A DNA stretch of 64,000 bases from Hymenolepis diminuta (lineage: Eukaryota > Platyhelminthes > Cestoda > Cyclophyllidea > Hymenolepididae). The translations under genes were made by a program, and so were the position numbers. Of the stretch, positions 25,348 through 39,540 are shown piece by piece. The DNA is taken from the NCBI GenBank assembly GCA_900708905.1, contig CAADRB010000033.1, forward strand, positions 974,296 to 1,038,295. Reading direction: 5' to 3'. The notes beneath the pieces are model-generated. The model saw only the letters and a list, made by a program, of their open reading frames with translations. It had not been told where the DNA came from and ran no database searches. Position 1 is the stretch's first letter, and each line of letters starts with the position of its first letter.

Positions 25348-28300
25348 TAATATCCACTCACTTGCTTTGAAAACTAAGCTCTAACCGGAGGCTATCGAAA
25401 TCTCAAGGAATGAAGCTTTTAAGCAGAAAAAGACTCGCAACTGCATCTATACAGAAATGGTCATTTCAAGGCTAAGATTTTTTAATTTGTATTTCCCTTT
25501 CAATTGGCAAATTCTGTATTAAAAGTTATATTCGCTATACCTAAATCATACCTTTGATGCGCCCTTCAATGTAAATGGACTAAATAAGAAAATAAACGAA
25601 ACATCAGAGTTTATTTTGCTGTAACTTGATTTTGAATTTTTATATGATTGAAGAGATGACAGTGAAGTCAGTATATGACTAATAGATACTCTATTTAAAT
25701 GTGGGCGTAATTAAATAATACTGGTCCAGAATCGAAAGAAGACGCACTAGCGAATGAATAAATTCTGTAAATGTGAATAAAATAAAAGATCACTTAAGAT
25801 TAGTCTGTCATCAAGAACATGTGGGCTGTTCTTATGCGTCCCTCCTCCAATAATTTCTGTCATAAGAACGCAGGAAGGCAAAAACCAAGGCTTTGGCTGA
25901 GGGCCAAGTACTCATTCACCCACCTCCGCACAGAGGTGAAAATGACACTCGTAACACCACAGACGCATTAATGTGCATTTCAGATGCTCTACTTCTGTCC
26001 TAGTTAGCAGACAGCCAATTAATATCCTTGGTGCACATGCCTTAATGAGTTTTTATATGTTTCTAGAGCATTGGAGAAGAAAAGTGAAAAAGAACTTGAT
26101 TAATTTTCTATATGACGCCAGAAGTCATGTAGAATAAATAATTTTGATAACGTTTTGGTTGAAACACCAAAACTAATTTTTAACAGAAACGTTCGATATT
26201 TCATCCAAAACAGAGAATGAGAGATTTCTTATTTTACACTAGAATTCGTAAGGTATGGTCTAGGCTAGGGAACATGAAGCATTTTTATTCGAAAAAAATA
26301 TAAAGGGAATTATTAAAAACGTTAAGATAATTTAAGTGGAAGCTCCGACGTATTTTAAACTCATGTATTAGGGTTTAATTCTATGGGGAAAAAACAGACT
26401 ATGCTGTTTTCAAAGTCAGAAAAAATTTAATTATCATAAAATATTGCTAGCCGACCTTAGAAAAATTAATCTTTAGCAAAATTTTACATTGGAAATAAAA
26501 TTTAATGAATCAAAGCATAAATTTAATAAATAAATGATTTAATTTGCTCTTTTTGCAAAAAGAGATCAGACTCTAAATGCTGAATTTTCTGTTTTAATAA
26601 TTTTATTAAAATTGTTCGTGATATTATGCACTGATTGTTAAGCAACTAAATTTCTGAGTGGAAACAGGACACAATGCAAAATAATAGTTTATAACACCAA
26701 GGAATATTTCTGAAGCACAATTCCTATAATATGAATATTAAAGAATCTAACATTTCTTATAATTTTACAGTTGCTTATTCTTAGTTGGGAATGAAGTCCT
26801 ATCCGAATTCGCTTATATTTTCGCCACCACCAATCAGCATTCAATATTCATTTTAACTAAACCAATTAGAGATTAGTACAAAATTCATATGGAATGGGAG
26901 AACATAGAATGAACATATCACTTGTCATTAAAATATTTCGTAATTGTTATTTTAGACATTTCTTCTTGAAACCACCAATCCCAATCATTCAAACGTGATG
27001 TAAGTACTGGAAATCATGCATATAAATTTATTCAGTAATCGTGTAAGTTGAATTTTAGAAAATGAAGTAACGAACCAACATTAGGTCAGTGGCGTAAAAC
27101 TCGAATCCATAAAAATTGGATGAAGCAGGACCTTTTCGACATCCTCTTAATTTATGCCCCTACCAATATCCGATTCCAGTTGCTTTCCACGGCAAAAGAT
27201 TGTTAATTTCATACAATAATAATTCCTATTGAAGTTCAAATTGAGTGAACACCTTATACTAAGAAATCATTGTTTGCCCTTTATATCTATTAATGGTGTC
27301 AAGAAGATATGGATAAATTGAGGTGGCGTAACCAATCTCGGTATTAAATTAATTGGTCGTCAAGCTCCGAATGTTGTGGACATAATCTCGCCTAAGAACC
27401 TCAGTCAAATCTTAAAATTTAAACACGGTCAAATTTAGGATAAACCACGCTCCTTATGAGAATAAGGAAAATTTCATGCTTCGAGAATTCAAACATGGCA
27501 AGACTCTTGATACTTTGACTTTATTGTCAACTTTTTATTGATCTCATCTTCCATAGTATATCTTATTAGCTTCGTCTACTGTTTCCCTTATTAGATGCTT
27601 TCCCAAGATTAAAATTCGTAAAGTATTTTGCTATATCATTGACAATATCGCTAAGTAATTTTTGAGCAAAGGTGTTTGCTTTGCCCTGTGTATATTTAAC
27701 AACACTTTTCGAATAAAAATGTGTGCAAGTTCAAACAAAACAACTATTCGCCAGCTTGACAGCCGGTCCAGTAAATCATTTACTGAGTCTGTACCACATA
27801 ACCCTTTTTGCGAGTCATCAATTAGAAGTAGTTGTCGCCATATCTGCCACTCTCACCCTCTACTGGCAACAAAAGCAAGCACTCTGATGTATAGCGAGAG
27901 ACCTACCTGATGGCAAGTCTATATACTTGCAGTCTTTCAAGTGTAAATGGTTTCGCTCCAGTTTGAAAACGTCAGTTAGATCTTCAGTTAGTGAATAATC
28001 CTCTATTTGCATATGCTTTAGATTAGCTTTAGAATAATATGAATTGTAAACTGGTGGTGGATTATGCACGTATAAGTATTAAGAGACCTTATAGCTTTGA
28101 GAGTCCAAAGTAGGATGAGGAAAACAGGTGCATTAATTTTACTACCACAATATAGAAAGCAGGCAGAGAGAGTAGTAGATTAATTATTAAGAGGAAACAA
28201 AGGGAAGGCGACAATATTGTAACCTCTTGGCCGAACTTAGGTATCATAGTAAAATCAAATTTCTTAAAGGCAGAAATTAAGTCACACTCAGGACGAAGAT

Positions 28301-29821
28301 AAAATGGTAGAGAACTGATAAAAATCGATTTATTAGTTTTTAGTTAATTATTTCAACTAAAGTCAGGAATGCAGTCATTATATTATCCCTTGATGCGTTA
28401 TTAATAAAGGCTAATGAGTCTGGGCTCTTACTCATTTCCAACCACTATCCCTTGTCCTCATATCACTGGTATTTAAAGTTCAACTTTTGCATAACTTACG
28501 TCTGCCAATATTGAGGGAGGGAGACGATATAAAATAAGAAGTAGAGTTATTTTATTAGTCCTTTGAGACATCCTCCTTTTAACTTTTGACCTCTTGATTT
28601 CGTTAAGAGAAGGGTTACCGCTGCACCGCAATACTGTTATTTGCCATCGCAATTTGCTCTAAAACTTTCAAACATCACTTCAAACTGCACACTTTACTTA
28701 GTATTCACCGATCTCACCTTGCATCTCTGACTCATCCATCACCTGCATGCATTTCCTTTCTCCCTTTTTAAAGCATTCACCTATGTTCTTTATTTTTGCT
28801 CTACCGTGTCTTAAGTTAAAATTAATTGAAAAGTAAGAAGAACCGCATTCCAGCCAGCTTAGTATCCTTTCTTTTGCACTACCGTAAATTCTTCATGCAA
28901 TACCATCCCGTTATTCAGTTCAAATTTTGGAGATATGTTTTATATTAACACTAGTTATTGGCAGCTTAGCTAGGATCAAAATGCCACGATTGTCGTCAAG
29001 TTGAATTCATTTATTATGATGAATTCATATGAAAAGTTTGTTTTTCTTAACACTCATTTAATTTTTAAATTAGTTTTTAATGTTTCTTCCAGAATTTTAA
29101 AAGTCTGCAAACTCTTCACAATTTATTTCAAAATATTTATTTCTAAATAATAGTCTACTTCGATTATCTTAATGTAATCATAGCATTCATGATAGAATCG
29201 GATGGCATCCCAGCAATATACTTCGCAGAGGCTGTAAATTATTCACTAACTGCTCGTGAATGATGATTAAGTTGGTAGAAGTATGTAGCCGCATAAAATA
29301 TTACGCTCTCTGATAGGCGTTAGAGGAATGTGTGTTTTAGAAGGGAAGAAATCACTATATACATGGGAAAGATTGAGCTTAATATCTATGCAACATGGGA
29401 AAAAGTGATGGTTTCTAAGCAGGATACTACTTCAATCATAATTCGAGCGAGTGACAGAATGCGCAAAATTGGTGTCACTGAATGTCAGCATGTTTGTTAT
29501 TTAGGCTTGTTACTAGTCAGTGGCAGAAAGGCAAGAGTAATACTTAACTTTATAGAAACAGTATGTTCTGTTATCGAATTTTATTTATTTTTTACTGCAA
29601 TCAAAAGGATCGTTTTTATCTAAAATATAATTTCAGACACAAAGATAATTTAATATAAAATCCATGCCATTATGATGCTATTTAAAAATGTTCTTATAAA
29701 AATTTAAGATAGAAACTAAAATTTTGCCAGATGAAGTGTAATTTAGTAAACTTCAAATTATTTTCCATGTTAACTCTTTATATTCCCCTAATAACCTTCT
29801 TTATTCACCAATTTTAATAAT
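25348..29821. other. AT-rich sequence without a supportable gene
   Basis: Only short frames without motifs (the longest 97 codons at 29330-29623 plus). A slightly GC-richer patch at 25.8-26.0 kb shows nothing I can identify. Confidence 0.6.
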
Positions 29822-29992
29822 NNNNNNNNNNNNNNNNNNNNNNNNNNNNNNNNNNNNNNNNNNNNNNNNNNNNNNNNNNNNNNNNNNNNNNNNNNNNNNN
29901 NNNNNNNNNNNNNNNNNNNNNNNNNNNNNNNNNNNNNNNNNNNNNNNNNNNNNNNNNNNNNNNNNNNNNNNNNNNNNNNNNNNNNNNNNNNN
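29822..29992. other. assembly gap (171 N)
   Basis: A run of 171 undetermined bases. Both flanks are AT-rich non-coding sequence, so the gap probably does not interrupt a visible gene. Confidence 1.
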
Positions 29993-32900
29993 GAATTTAA
30001 AGGAAAGAAATATTAAAATTCGTGAAAGTAATTGAGATGTATGTCTGATTAATTTTAATCGAAAGGGTAGTACCTCATAATTTTCATGTAGATAGACGGT
30101 ACTTCAATTACAGTTAGAACAAGCGAGACAAATAGGCAAAAATGATAAATTGATGATACACTCATTTTCATAAAAAGCGGTGGCTGTAAATTTAATAGTA
30201 AACTCCTTCAATAAGAACGATACTGATTTATTCTATACCAATTGCAGAGTCATAGTTTGTATCAACGTTTAGTCACAAAGGTATACAGATTTAATAAGTG
30301 CAACAGTGATTTCAAACGTGTGAATTCCTCCGCTCTATGACTTATTAGAAATTGTTCGTGAAGCCTATAATTAAAAAAATGAAGGCAAGCACTCAACAAT
30401 TGTAAAAACTATACCCTAAAATTAACTTTCCCATATTTCATAAAGCAAAAAGTTTTGTGGACAAAGAGACACTGGAAAGAGAAATCAGAATTTTTAGGTT
30501 CAATATTCACTTTCTGTACTAATAAATTGCATACATCACCTTATCACAGTTAAAACTTTAAATGCAAATTCGGAGTACGTAGGTATATAAGTCTTAAGCC
30601 GGAGAAAACTAATGAAATGATTATCACTTCTATTTAAAATCATACATTATTTACTTCAAAGTAATTTTGATTTCTGGAGGAGAAAGATAACGGAGAGCAA
30701 GCAAAAAATTTCAGGTTGAATCCGAATTAAAGGTAAGTGAAGAACCACGGTTCAAAATACCGTTGCCTGCCAAAGATAGGGTAATTCTCGTATTTGTATG
30801 ATTTCGAATCAACATCGTTTTCAAGTATCTGAAAGTGGACCTAAAACTATTTTGAAAAAGGCAATCGTAAATTAACTACCATGACGAACGAAATAGGATC
30901 CTTCAAACCATTATCCATGAAGTGATTCATCTCTCTACTCCTTAAGTTTGTTTAAAAATTCTCCCTGTTGGGAAATTATTCAGAAATTAATTTCATTCAC
31001 GTATTTTTGTCCATCTTAATAAATGAATAAATACTGAAGCATTTGGAGATTTTGATCTCATTTGTTGATATGTGGAATAGATGTATAGTATTCGTGATTT
31101 GTTCGGATACCGTTGCGAAAATATACTTGGCAAGGAACGCCTGGGAGATATATATTGATTGTTCACAAATGGTAATGAAAGTGGGGAGAAATATGCAGTC
31201 TCGTCAAAGATGGCGCACTACGTTAAAGCCGAACTCCTTTTAAATATTTCTGGAAATAAACAACGTAGTTTTGAAAAAAATAATGCCAAATGTTCACTTA
31301 TGACTCAATATTTGTCAAATATTTCAGACTAAATTTGCTTAAAACTTTATTTGATATGAGTGAAATAAATAGGCAAAAAAGATAGGCCTTTGTAGTTAAA
31401 CTTGTATTTTAGGCGGTGGTAGTAAATGGGTACAATAATCAACAGATCAGAGGTCAAGGCAGTTAAAATTTTAAGGGAAGCTTCCCATTGCTTGCATAAC
31501 AAACACAAAGAGGAGTGAATAAGAGAATTTAGCATCTGCCTAAATAATGAATGCAGAATATCAATTACATTTTTCAAAAATTTCACTTAAAGTTTAAATA
31601 AGATTACAATGGACTGTAATGGACTGAAGTAAGCATAACGATTTGTTTTCACTTAACTGAAATTTTTTTGTGCTGTTGACTCATGCCCGTAAAAAAAGTA
31701 TCCAGACCGTTAATATAAGCACCTTAAGATCTTAATTTACCGTCTAGATATTTGGATTCTGAACACAGTGAACATTTTGTCTAGTACCAATTACCCATAT
31801 TTGTTGCTTGATCTATTATCCCTGGTTCTTTTGGGTCTTTGTGTGAGCTCTCCGAAAATTGAAACAAGAAAACTTAATTTTGGAACCACGTATTAAGCAA
31901 ATTGTTGTGATTTCTGACAAATTTGGCGTTCTAAATAGAAATGTTTTAACGTGAGGAAGGACATGATTTTTCCATCTTATTGCCAAATTCATTTCATACA
32001 TTTTACTTCAGTTTAACATCAATAATAAAGAAGTTCTTTTTTCTTCTCTTCAAATGTTTTGAATGAAAGCACATCTCTTAAATCTGGTTAGTGAAACAGA
32101 GGAGAAAGTATAAATTTTTCATGTATTTTAAGAATGCTCTTTTAGTTTCTTATAAATATTTTAGCAAGGTGATAATAATGGTTAGTCATTAGCTTACAGT
32201 CCACCTGATCAACTCATCATCAATTTTCGAACTTCCAACGTAAGAGAACTCAAATGGTGGCTTATATTCCTCATATTGAATTTGTGATTAGTCATTACGG
32301 TATTCTTTGAATCTCGCCTATTACAAACAAAATTTTGCTTCATGTGAATTTTTGGATCATGCAAATTATAAAACTTACATCTTTAGGCAGTAGAAATGCA
32401 AACGCTTAAAAAGTGGGTGGCAGTACCCCATATATTTTTATTTCTACAAAGAAAGTAAGGCCTTCTCCTTTCAAATATAACTTTTCTTGAATCTTTAGAG
32501 ATAAGCGCAATCATTCGGTGCTCTTCCTGCTCACATAAATTTAAATGTGATATATGAAGTACAAGTAAATTTTGCAGTCGTCATAGCTTTAGATGACAGA
32601 TAAGCATTGAATTTCTTTGAGAACCAGACCTGTGGATGCATTTTTCATTCACAAGATCAGTCTGTCTTAAAAAATGTACTTTTAGTAACCGTTACCTATT
32701 TCTTATTGAAATAACCATGAGATATTTGGTTTTATTTAAAACCGGTTCGTAAATATTAATAAAACGTATTCTAAAATACTATTATATATAAAAGTGAAAA
32801 ATTTCTCAAATAAGCCTCATTTACTGAAAGACTGCTACCAGCGGAACGTATTCAAAAACTGCAGGACTTAACAGGTATGAATATTTAATCGACCGCCTTA

Positions 32901-35900
32901 AAAATTATGCCACTCTCCCAAAAACTACTCCAGCATAGGCTTATAATTTTCGGCAATTGCTTTTATCTTGCTAATAAACTCTGTTTTAAATGATGATCGA
33001 ACTCAAAAAAAGAGATCAACTTACGGAGTTGCTAAAATTAAATTTTAAGATGGTGAAGTTTCGTTTTAAAATGCATTATCGTTATACTGGATGTATTATA
33101 TTTCAAACCACTAAAATATTAGTTCTGAGATGGCCAAATAGAATTTTTCTTCTGCTCTTAATTTTTAAAATGATTTAACTAATAATAATCTTGACTTAAT
33201 TAGCGATGAAAGCGGAGGTTGAGTTTGCTCCAGTTAAGTTAATAGGTTCCTCATGCCAAAGAAGGCGTTTATGGCAAAGCATTAGACACGGAGTGGTGAA
33301 ATGACTAACTGCCATCGTTGAGATGGAGTAAGCAGTAATGGATATTGAAGGAGAGCAGATATTCATGGGGGTTACCGGTTGTCATGAAAGAGAGTTTGAG
33401 TTTAGTGGATAGTTACCGCATACAAATTAAAATGTTTCATTTGATTTTCAGTCCAGATGAATTTTTAATTATAAAATGTCAACAATAAATCCTGTTTTTA
33501 TTAATTTTTAGGTTTATATTTTCAAAAATGAAAGTAATACCATCACCTTCTAAGCGCCTGGACGAATTTGAACTGGTTTATGAAATGCGAGATTAGAAAA
33601 ATGCAAAGAAAGAACTTAAACAAAATTTCTTTCAACCTGGAAACTAATTCAACTGGAACCATCCAAAAAAGTCTTATCAATAATCAAATAACAATCACAG
33701 TTGAGTATTTATGGAAATATTCGTTTTAAGACTGGTACCTGTAGATCTCACCCTTTTCTTTCATCAATAAACGTGATTTTGGAGGTTATACATTCCTTGT
33801 TCAACCTTAATCTTTAACTAATAGGGTCTTTTATTCCAAACTAATGCTAATTTGACCCATAAAAATCGAATCTTATTATCATCTTGCATTAGAAAAGCAT
33901 TCATTTGTCATTTTCAATGCAATTTCAATCTATAAACGTGCCAGTTATCAAATATTCTTTGTCAATTATTTTTAAATTATTTTTACAAAGTTTGTGGTTT
34001 AGTTATATTAAAAATTTGTCTCAGATGCTAAAAGATCAAATTTCATTGTATATTAAAACAACTTTGCTAGAAAACAAAATATTAGAAGGACGTGTTAACT
34101 TTAAAAAGTTTGTCTATGCTTCAGTCCACTTCCAAAGCACTGTCTAGCCATCGCACAGTCTATATTCAAATATGTTGAAAGACTCTGCTACATAAAAACA
34201 ATGTGCAATAATTTAATTAAATGTTTTTCGTCAACATCATTTTAAATTATTTACAAATGAAACTGAAATTTTCGCATAGAGGGTAAAATATAAGCCAAAT
34301 TATTAGTACTCCAGAAATATAAAAAGAAACAATTCAGAGTTCTGTAAGAAAATGATATTTTAAACATTGTTTATTTATGAACATTCTTTTTAAAAACAAC
34401 TTGAATTAATCTCATTCATTATTCTAATTCACTGTTTACCCAAAAAAAGAGATATTCGGTTTTAGTTTAGATGCCAAAACAGGAAAAAAATGACAGCAAA
34501 CAATATATTAGCTGTCCTTGATTGAAAACAAATTCAGGAATATAAATGGCTTCTCCAAATTTGCCGTTATATAATTTTCAATTTTCAAAAATGCAAGTCT
34601 ATGTTCAAAGGCATGATATAAAAAAGGGTACACTTCAATAAACATTTCCATTTTGCAAATGGTTAAGGACAAAGTCTGTCCAAATTTCTGCTTAGAATGC
34701 AGTAAATAAATGCATGAAATTTAATACGTGGTTGGTATATTCGGTGGTGTATAAATAAAGCCAGCTAACAGTATTGAGATCAATAATTAATCGATAATCG
34801 GTGAAACACTATTCGATATTTGATCTAGACGCGTATTAAGTGTATAATCAACAAATTAGGAGATTTATTTCAAAATGAGCAACTAACTTATTAATCTACC
34901 ATTTCTACAAAGTTTAAATTTCAAAAATTAAATCTCTGAAATTTGAAAAGAAATGTGTCACTCTAAGATTTTCTGATTATCATTATTAAAATCGTGATTA
35001 AATTAAATGAATAAATACCCTTTTAAAATAAAAAAATGCAGGCGGAAACACTTGAGTTTTCCCGTGTGTCACTCCAAACGTGATATTCCTTTCTTTATAT
35101 CTGTTTAATAGATTAAACGATAATAATAAACAAATAAATAAGCAAAATTATGGTCTTATGTTTCCTCTTTTTAGATAATAAATAAAAAAATTTCTATTAA
35201 TAGCTGATATTAAAAGCTAAAAAGAAGGTGAATAACTCTTCGGCTGTTTTAAAAAACTGTTTCAATATAGCAGGTCTTCGTTATTGAGTTACTTAACATC
35301 GTAATTTTATTAAAAAATATTCTGTAATGGTTTTTATTAAAGACACAATGCAGATTTTAATGCTTCGTAAACTTTATTAACGGGAAAACAAACACCTTGA
35401 TCATAAAAGAGCATAGACTTTGAGCTCTCTTCTTGAGGTATTTACAACCATTAAGTTTATTTTCGGCTTAACGCAGAAGCACGCTGAATGAAAAACGGAC
35501 TTGATTTGGACTATTTTTAACAAAGTCATGCATTCACAAACACTTTCGGAATCATACACAAACCTAATAGATTTTGTTGTGGCACACGTGTATTCGACAA
35601 AACACTGGTCTAGAAATTCATTTATCGAGTACCACTTTTTATTTCATCTGTAATACAGGTTGCCATTAGTTGGTGTTGTACTTATTCATGTGATATTATG
35701 ATTTTTTTGTTCTAATACATTTCTGTTACTTGACTATAGCTGACAGACTAACATTAGATCATCGCAAATGCCAGGCTTGCAGATACATTATTTATTGCTA
35801 GGCTGATCAGTCGTAGATAGAATGCTTTAAGTAACTATTTATTTTTGGCCCGTACCTCACAAACCGGGATATTTACATTCACTATTAAGATGTGATTTCT

Positions 35901-38436
35901 ACGAGGTGATTTTTGAAGTATCATTGCGAAACACGAGTAATACAATCATTAATATATATATATATATACATAACTGTTGTGTTTAATGTTCTACACAATT
36001 TTTATACTCGATTCGTATTTGCAGTACAAACATTAACCGATCATTTTATTGATTAAATGCATTTAGTAATAATATACCAAATGGATTGTGTCTAATACTC
36101 CAGTATATACCTGCTGGAAACAGTTAAGTCTTAAAACCTCTCACACATGTCTTGGACCAATTAAGATGGGACATCGACAGATTCCCTAACCCGCTAAACC
36201 TGTAGAGCCAAACAAAATTCGAAGACTCCGACCCATTGTCAATTGTCTACAATTATCAATCAAAGTAAAAGGAAAGATAAACTCTTCATGGAGCCAATCT
36301 GCTAATATGGCCTCTCCAAAATAGTAATAAGGCTATCCAATAACAACAGACCTAAGGCTCCTCTAATCACTGTGGAAAGTCAAATCCTCGAACTACGTTC
36401 CGCAAAGCCATGACCTATGAAGAGCTGACTCAGTGGATTCTTCTGAAAACTCCTTCGGCTAAACTTCAGGGAAAAAGTTCCGTTTCCTTTAAAGGTCTCT
36501 TTAATTATCCTACCTACCTATCCTATATATTTTATCCAGTTTTCAGATACGAAAGGGAATCAGATTGAAGGATGCTACAAATTTATGCCTGAGGCAGGAC
36601 GATCATGATGCCGAAGAAGAACATTGTTTTACCGTGCTGGCGTGGCTAAAACGGACAATTATGTAAAATTGCATCCATAAATGCGCGAATTCTCACCTTC
36701 GGGAAATTTTATCGAAAATAGCCAATTCCGTGTGAATATTTGGAGAGAAGAAAGCAATGCTTTTGCACTAATAATGGGATTACTGTCCCTTAGTACCACG
36801 ATCAACAATTACTGCCAGTGCCTGATTTCCGGTTGATTTAAGACAAGGATGGTCGAAAAGCCACATACAGGAATGCTATTTTCAACATCTGCATCAAAAA
36901 TAAATGGAGTCACTGTTAGACAATATTTCGCGGCTATTTTTCTGATGTAGCTCATAATTCCGGGACTTAATAGTCGAAATTATTATAAAAATCAGGTGCT
37001 ATATTAATTTACTTGAATTGTAATTCCTAAATGCTGGAATTATCTTAATCAGACAAGATCATGAACATCAATTTAAACCAAACTCCCAAAATATTTCATT
37101 CCACTGAGAATTGCGAATATATATTTTAATCGCTCCATTAAGGGTGCTTGGTCAGAAATATTGAGTGATTTAAGATGAACAGAGCTTTTCTGTTTCATAC
37201 AGACTAGCCCTGCCTTTCAATTCACTGAACTATTTCCAGCATGCATACGTGGTATGTCGGAGATCAAGTACTCAAGTCTACTGGGTTGAATGATCCAAGG
37301 GTAATTGATCGAGAGTTTATATATTAGAAGGACATAAGCAAGCACCAATCTCATCAATAAAGCTACCTTAGGTGTTTGATCCTTAAAAACTAAATATCAT
37401 ATCTTTAAACTAACAGGATAACACAGTCTTTCCGGAGATGAGAAGATCACGGGTTGAGTTGGGCCAACTTGTATTTGACAAATGTCATAAAATAAGAGAG
37501 GATGGGTAAAAGAAGGAGAAAGGGAAATTTGGAATTGGAAGAGAGGTGAAAATCACCAATGATTTGGCGCATTTTTGTACATCACACTATTACAATTATG
37601 AACTAGTAAGTGCTCAATAAAGACTCCATGATATAGCTTCTTTTTAGCTGGAATCTTAAAATCCTGCCGACTAGAACCCAAGGAAAAACCCGAAATTTGA
37701 CATTTGAAATATTAAAACTCAAAGCAGTGCAGTGCTCATAAAGTTGTAATTGTATAATCCCTGTCTGGAAATTGAGTCGAGTGTAATTTTGTTTCTTGTG
37801 TTCAGGTAATTTCTCAGGATTAGAAATTGCAACTTTTGCTTTTAAAAATCACTTTTAATTACAATGTATCTTACAACTGACACTGACAAGTGTCTGAGTT
37901 AATATAACGGTGGTTTCCATAATTTATTCTTGTAAATACTTCCTGACGGAACAATTAAGTTGTTAAATTGCCATTTTATTATCTCTTCTATCCTAATCCT
38001 AAAGCCGTAAAGTTAAATACATTGAATCAATTTTCCCAAACAAACAAAGTACCAGGCAGACGGCCTAATTTCAAAAAAAGGTTTAAATATTTTGCTTCTT
38101 ATCTCTGAAGCGCAATCTCGTCACCATAGCATTTATCTTCAAATGGCAACTTTGTATCAAATTTAGAGGTAGGAATAAAATCTTGCCCGAATCTGAAATT
38201 TGGAATTTAAGTTGCATAACAGTATTGTAGTAAAGAGGGAGATTCACAGAGTATTTCAATGGAAGCTTAAATTTACAAAATAAAGCAAATTTTGCATAAA
38301 ATCTATTGAAAAATAATTAAATTTTTGTAAGATTTGGCTTACAATAGAAGACAGTGTTAGTTGTAAGAGTTTAATCTCAACGAACAGAGAGTGTGTTTAT
38401 CATCAAAAATCAGTAAAGATTTTACATTTTTACGCT
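29993..38436. other. AT-rich sequence without a supportable gene
   Basis: No coding sequence is recognisable. There is a short TA microsatellite at 35952-35969. The patch at 36.1-36.7 kb is less AT-rich than its surroundings and could be a very old retroelement fragment, but I cannot find a conserved motif in any frame. Another less AT-rich patch at 33.2-33.4 kb is likewise unassigned. Confidence 0.55.
35952..35969. repeat. (TA)n microsatellite
   Basis: Nine TA dinucleotides in a row in non-coding AT-rich sequence. Confidence 0.9.
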
Positions 38437-39540
38437 TTGCTTATGACAGGTACTACCATGACTAGTGAAATGAAGAGACACGCTCTAGTAGTGTCCATAA
38501 AAGCGAAGCATAGGAATTTAGAAATTACAATATTTCTAAAAGTCACCAGATCTTTCGTTTGCAAAGTTAGAAAGAAGCTGCTGAATGAAAAGAATGGAAA
38601 TGAATTGGCCGCCACGAGGAAGAAAAAGGAGCATTGTCAACACTCTGCTCACCCACCCACTCAGAACACCTGAGTTTTTGAGAAGAGTGCATGGCATGAC
38701 ATGATGGATGAAAATGCTGGGAAGTGAATGTGCGACATCTTGCCAAACATCTTCAAGTGTCTGAAGAAGCAACAATACAATAGGAATGTTCTTCATCAAG
38801 ACCTCGGACACGAATCATACACGTTCTTGGGTGATGTGAGTTGATGTAGACAAAAACAACTCAAGAGAATCGTTGAATACGTGGAAGAGGACTCTTAAAG
38901 AAATTGGAGCACCCAGAAGAACAAGATTGTCTTTGGTTTTTCTCCGACGAAAATCCTCTACCAACATCATAAATTCAATCGAAGAAATGATAGGTGGCTA
39001 TGTGCGGACGGACCCCACTGAAGTTCCAATTGCTATGCTTGCGCACGAATTTTCCACCAATAGTAATGTTTTTCGGTGTTGTGAAGGTCAGTGAAGGCCA
39101 CGTCATGGCTCCTCCCCCTTTTTTACATAGCCTTAGAGTCAATGCAGATGTAGATGCCTATGAGGAGACTCTTCAAACCATTGTTGTTAGGCCGTCTTGG
39201 ATAAACAGCGTAGCCAATGAAGGAAGACTCCTTTATGTCTTCCAACAAGATTCTGCTCCATCCCATAAAGCTCTGAAAAGCCAAGAATGGATGGATAACG
39301 GAGAATTGTCATTATCATGTCACACCAAACTTATGCCCTCCTCCTAATACACCAGACCTTAATTCTTTCGATTATTACGTGTGTGGTGGAGTGTGGTTGA
39401 AAAGGTAGTTGACAAGCATCCCCCTAACACCAAATCCCCCTCTCTGATGGAAGCAATAGCCCGAGCAATGGAGGACATCAATAAAGACCACCTGATCTGA
39501 CAAGAAAAGTGTAGATTAAAAAGGTACTACTGTTATAACA
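38437..39540 (+). mobile_element. decayed Tc1/mariner-superfamily transposon
   Basis: The three plus-strand frames together read as a broken transposase. The N-terminal part (38437-38670) has a helix-turn-helix-like stretch containing EITIFLKVTRSFVCKVRKK, typical of the DNA-binding domain of IS630/Tc1/mariner transposases. The catalytic parts follow: FFSDE with the first Asp codon at 38946-38948, then RRNDRW and DPTEVPIAM, GHVM, FQQDSAPSHKA with the second Asp at 39249-39251, and PDLNSFDYYV with a third Asp at 39370-39372. The spacing of about 40 codons between the second and third Asp, in damaged sequence, points to a DD37D-like relative rather than classical DD34D mariner. Several frameshifts and stops (for example the TGA within the DENAGK-TGA-MCD segment near 38730) make it inactive. 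Terminal inverted repeats were not identified, so the ends are approximate. Confidence 0.85.
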
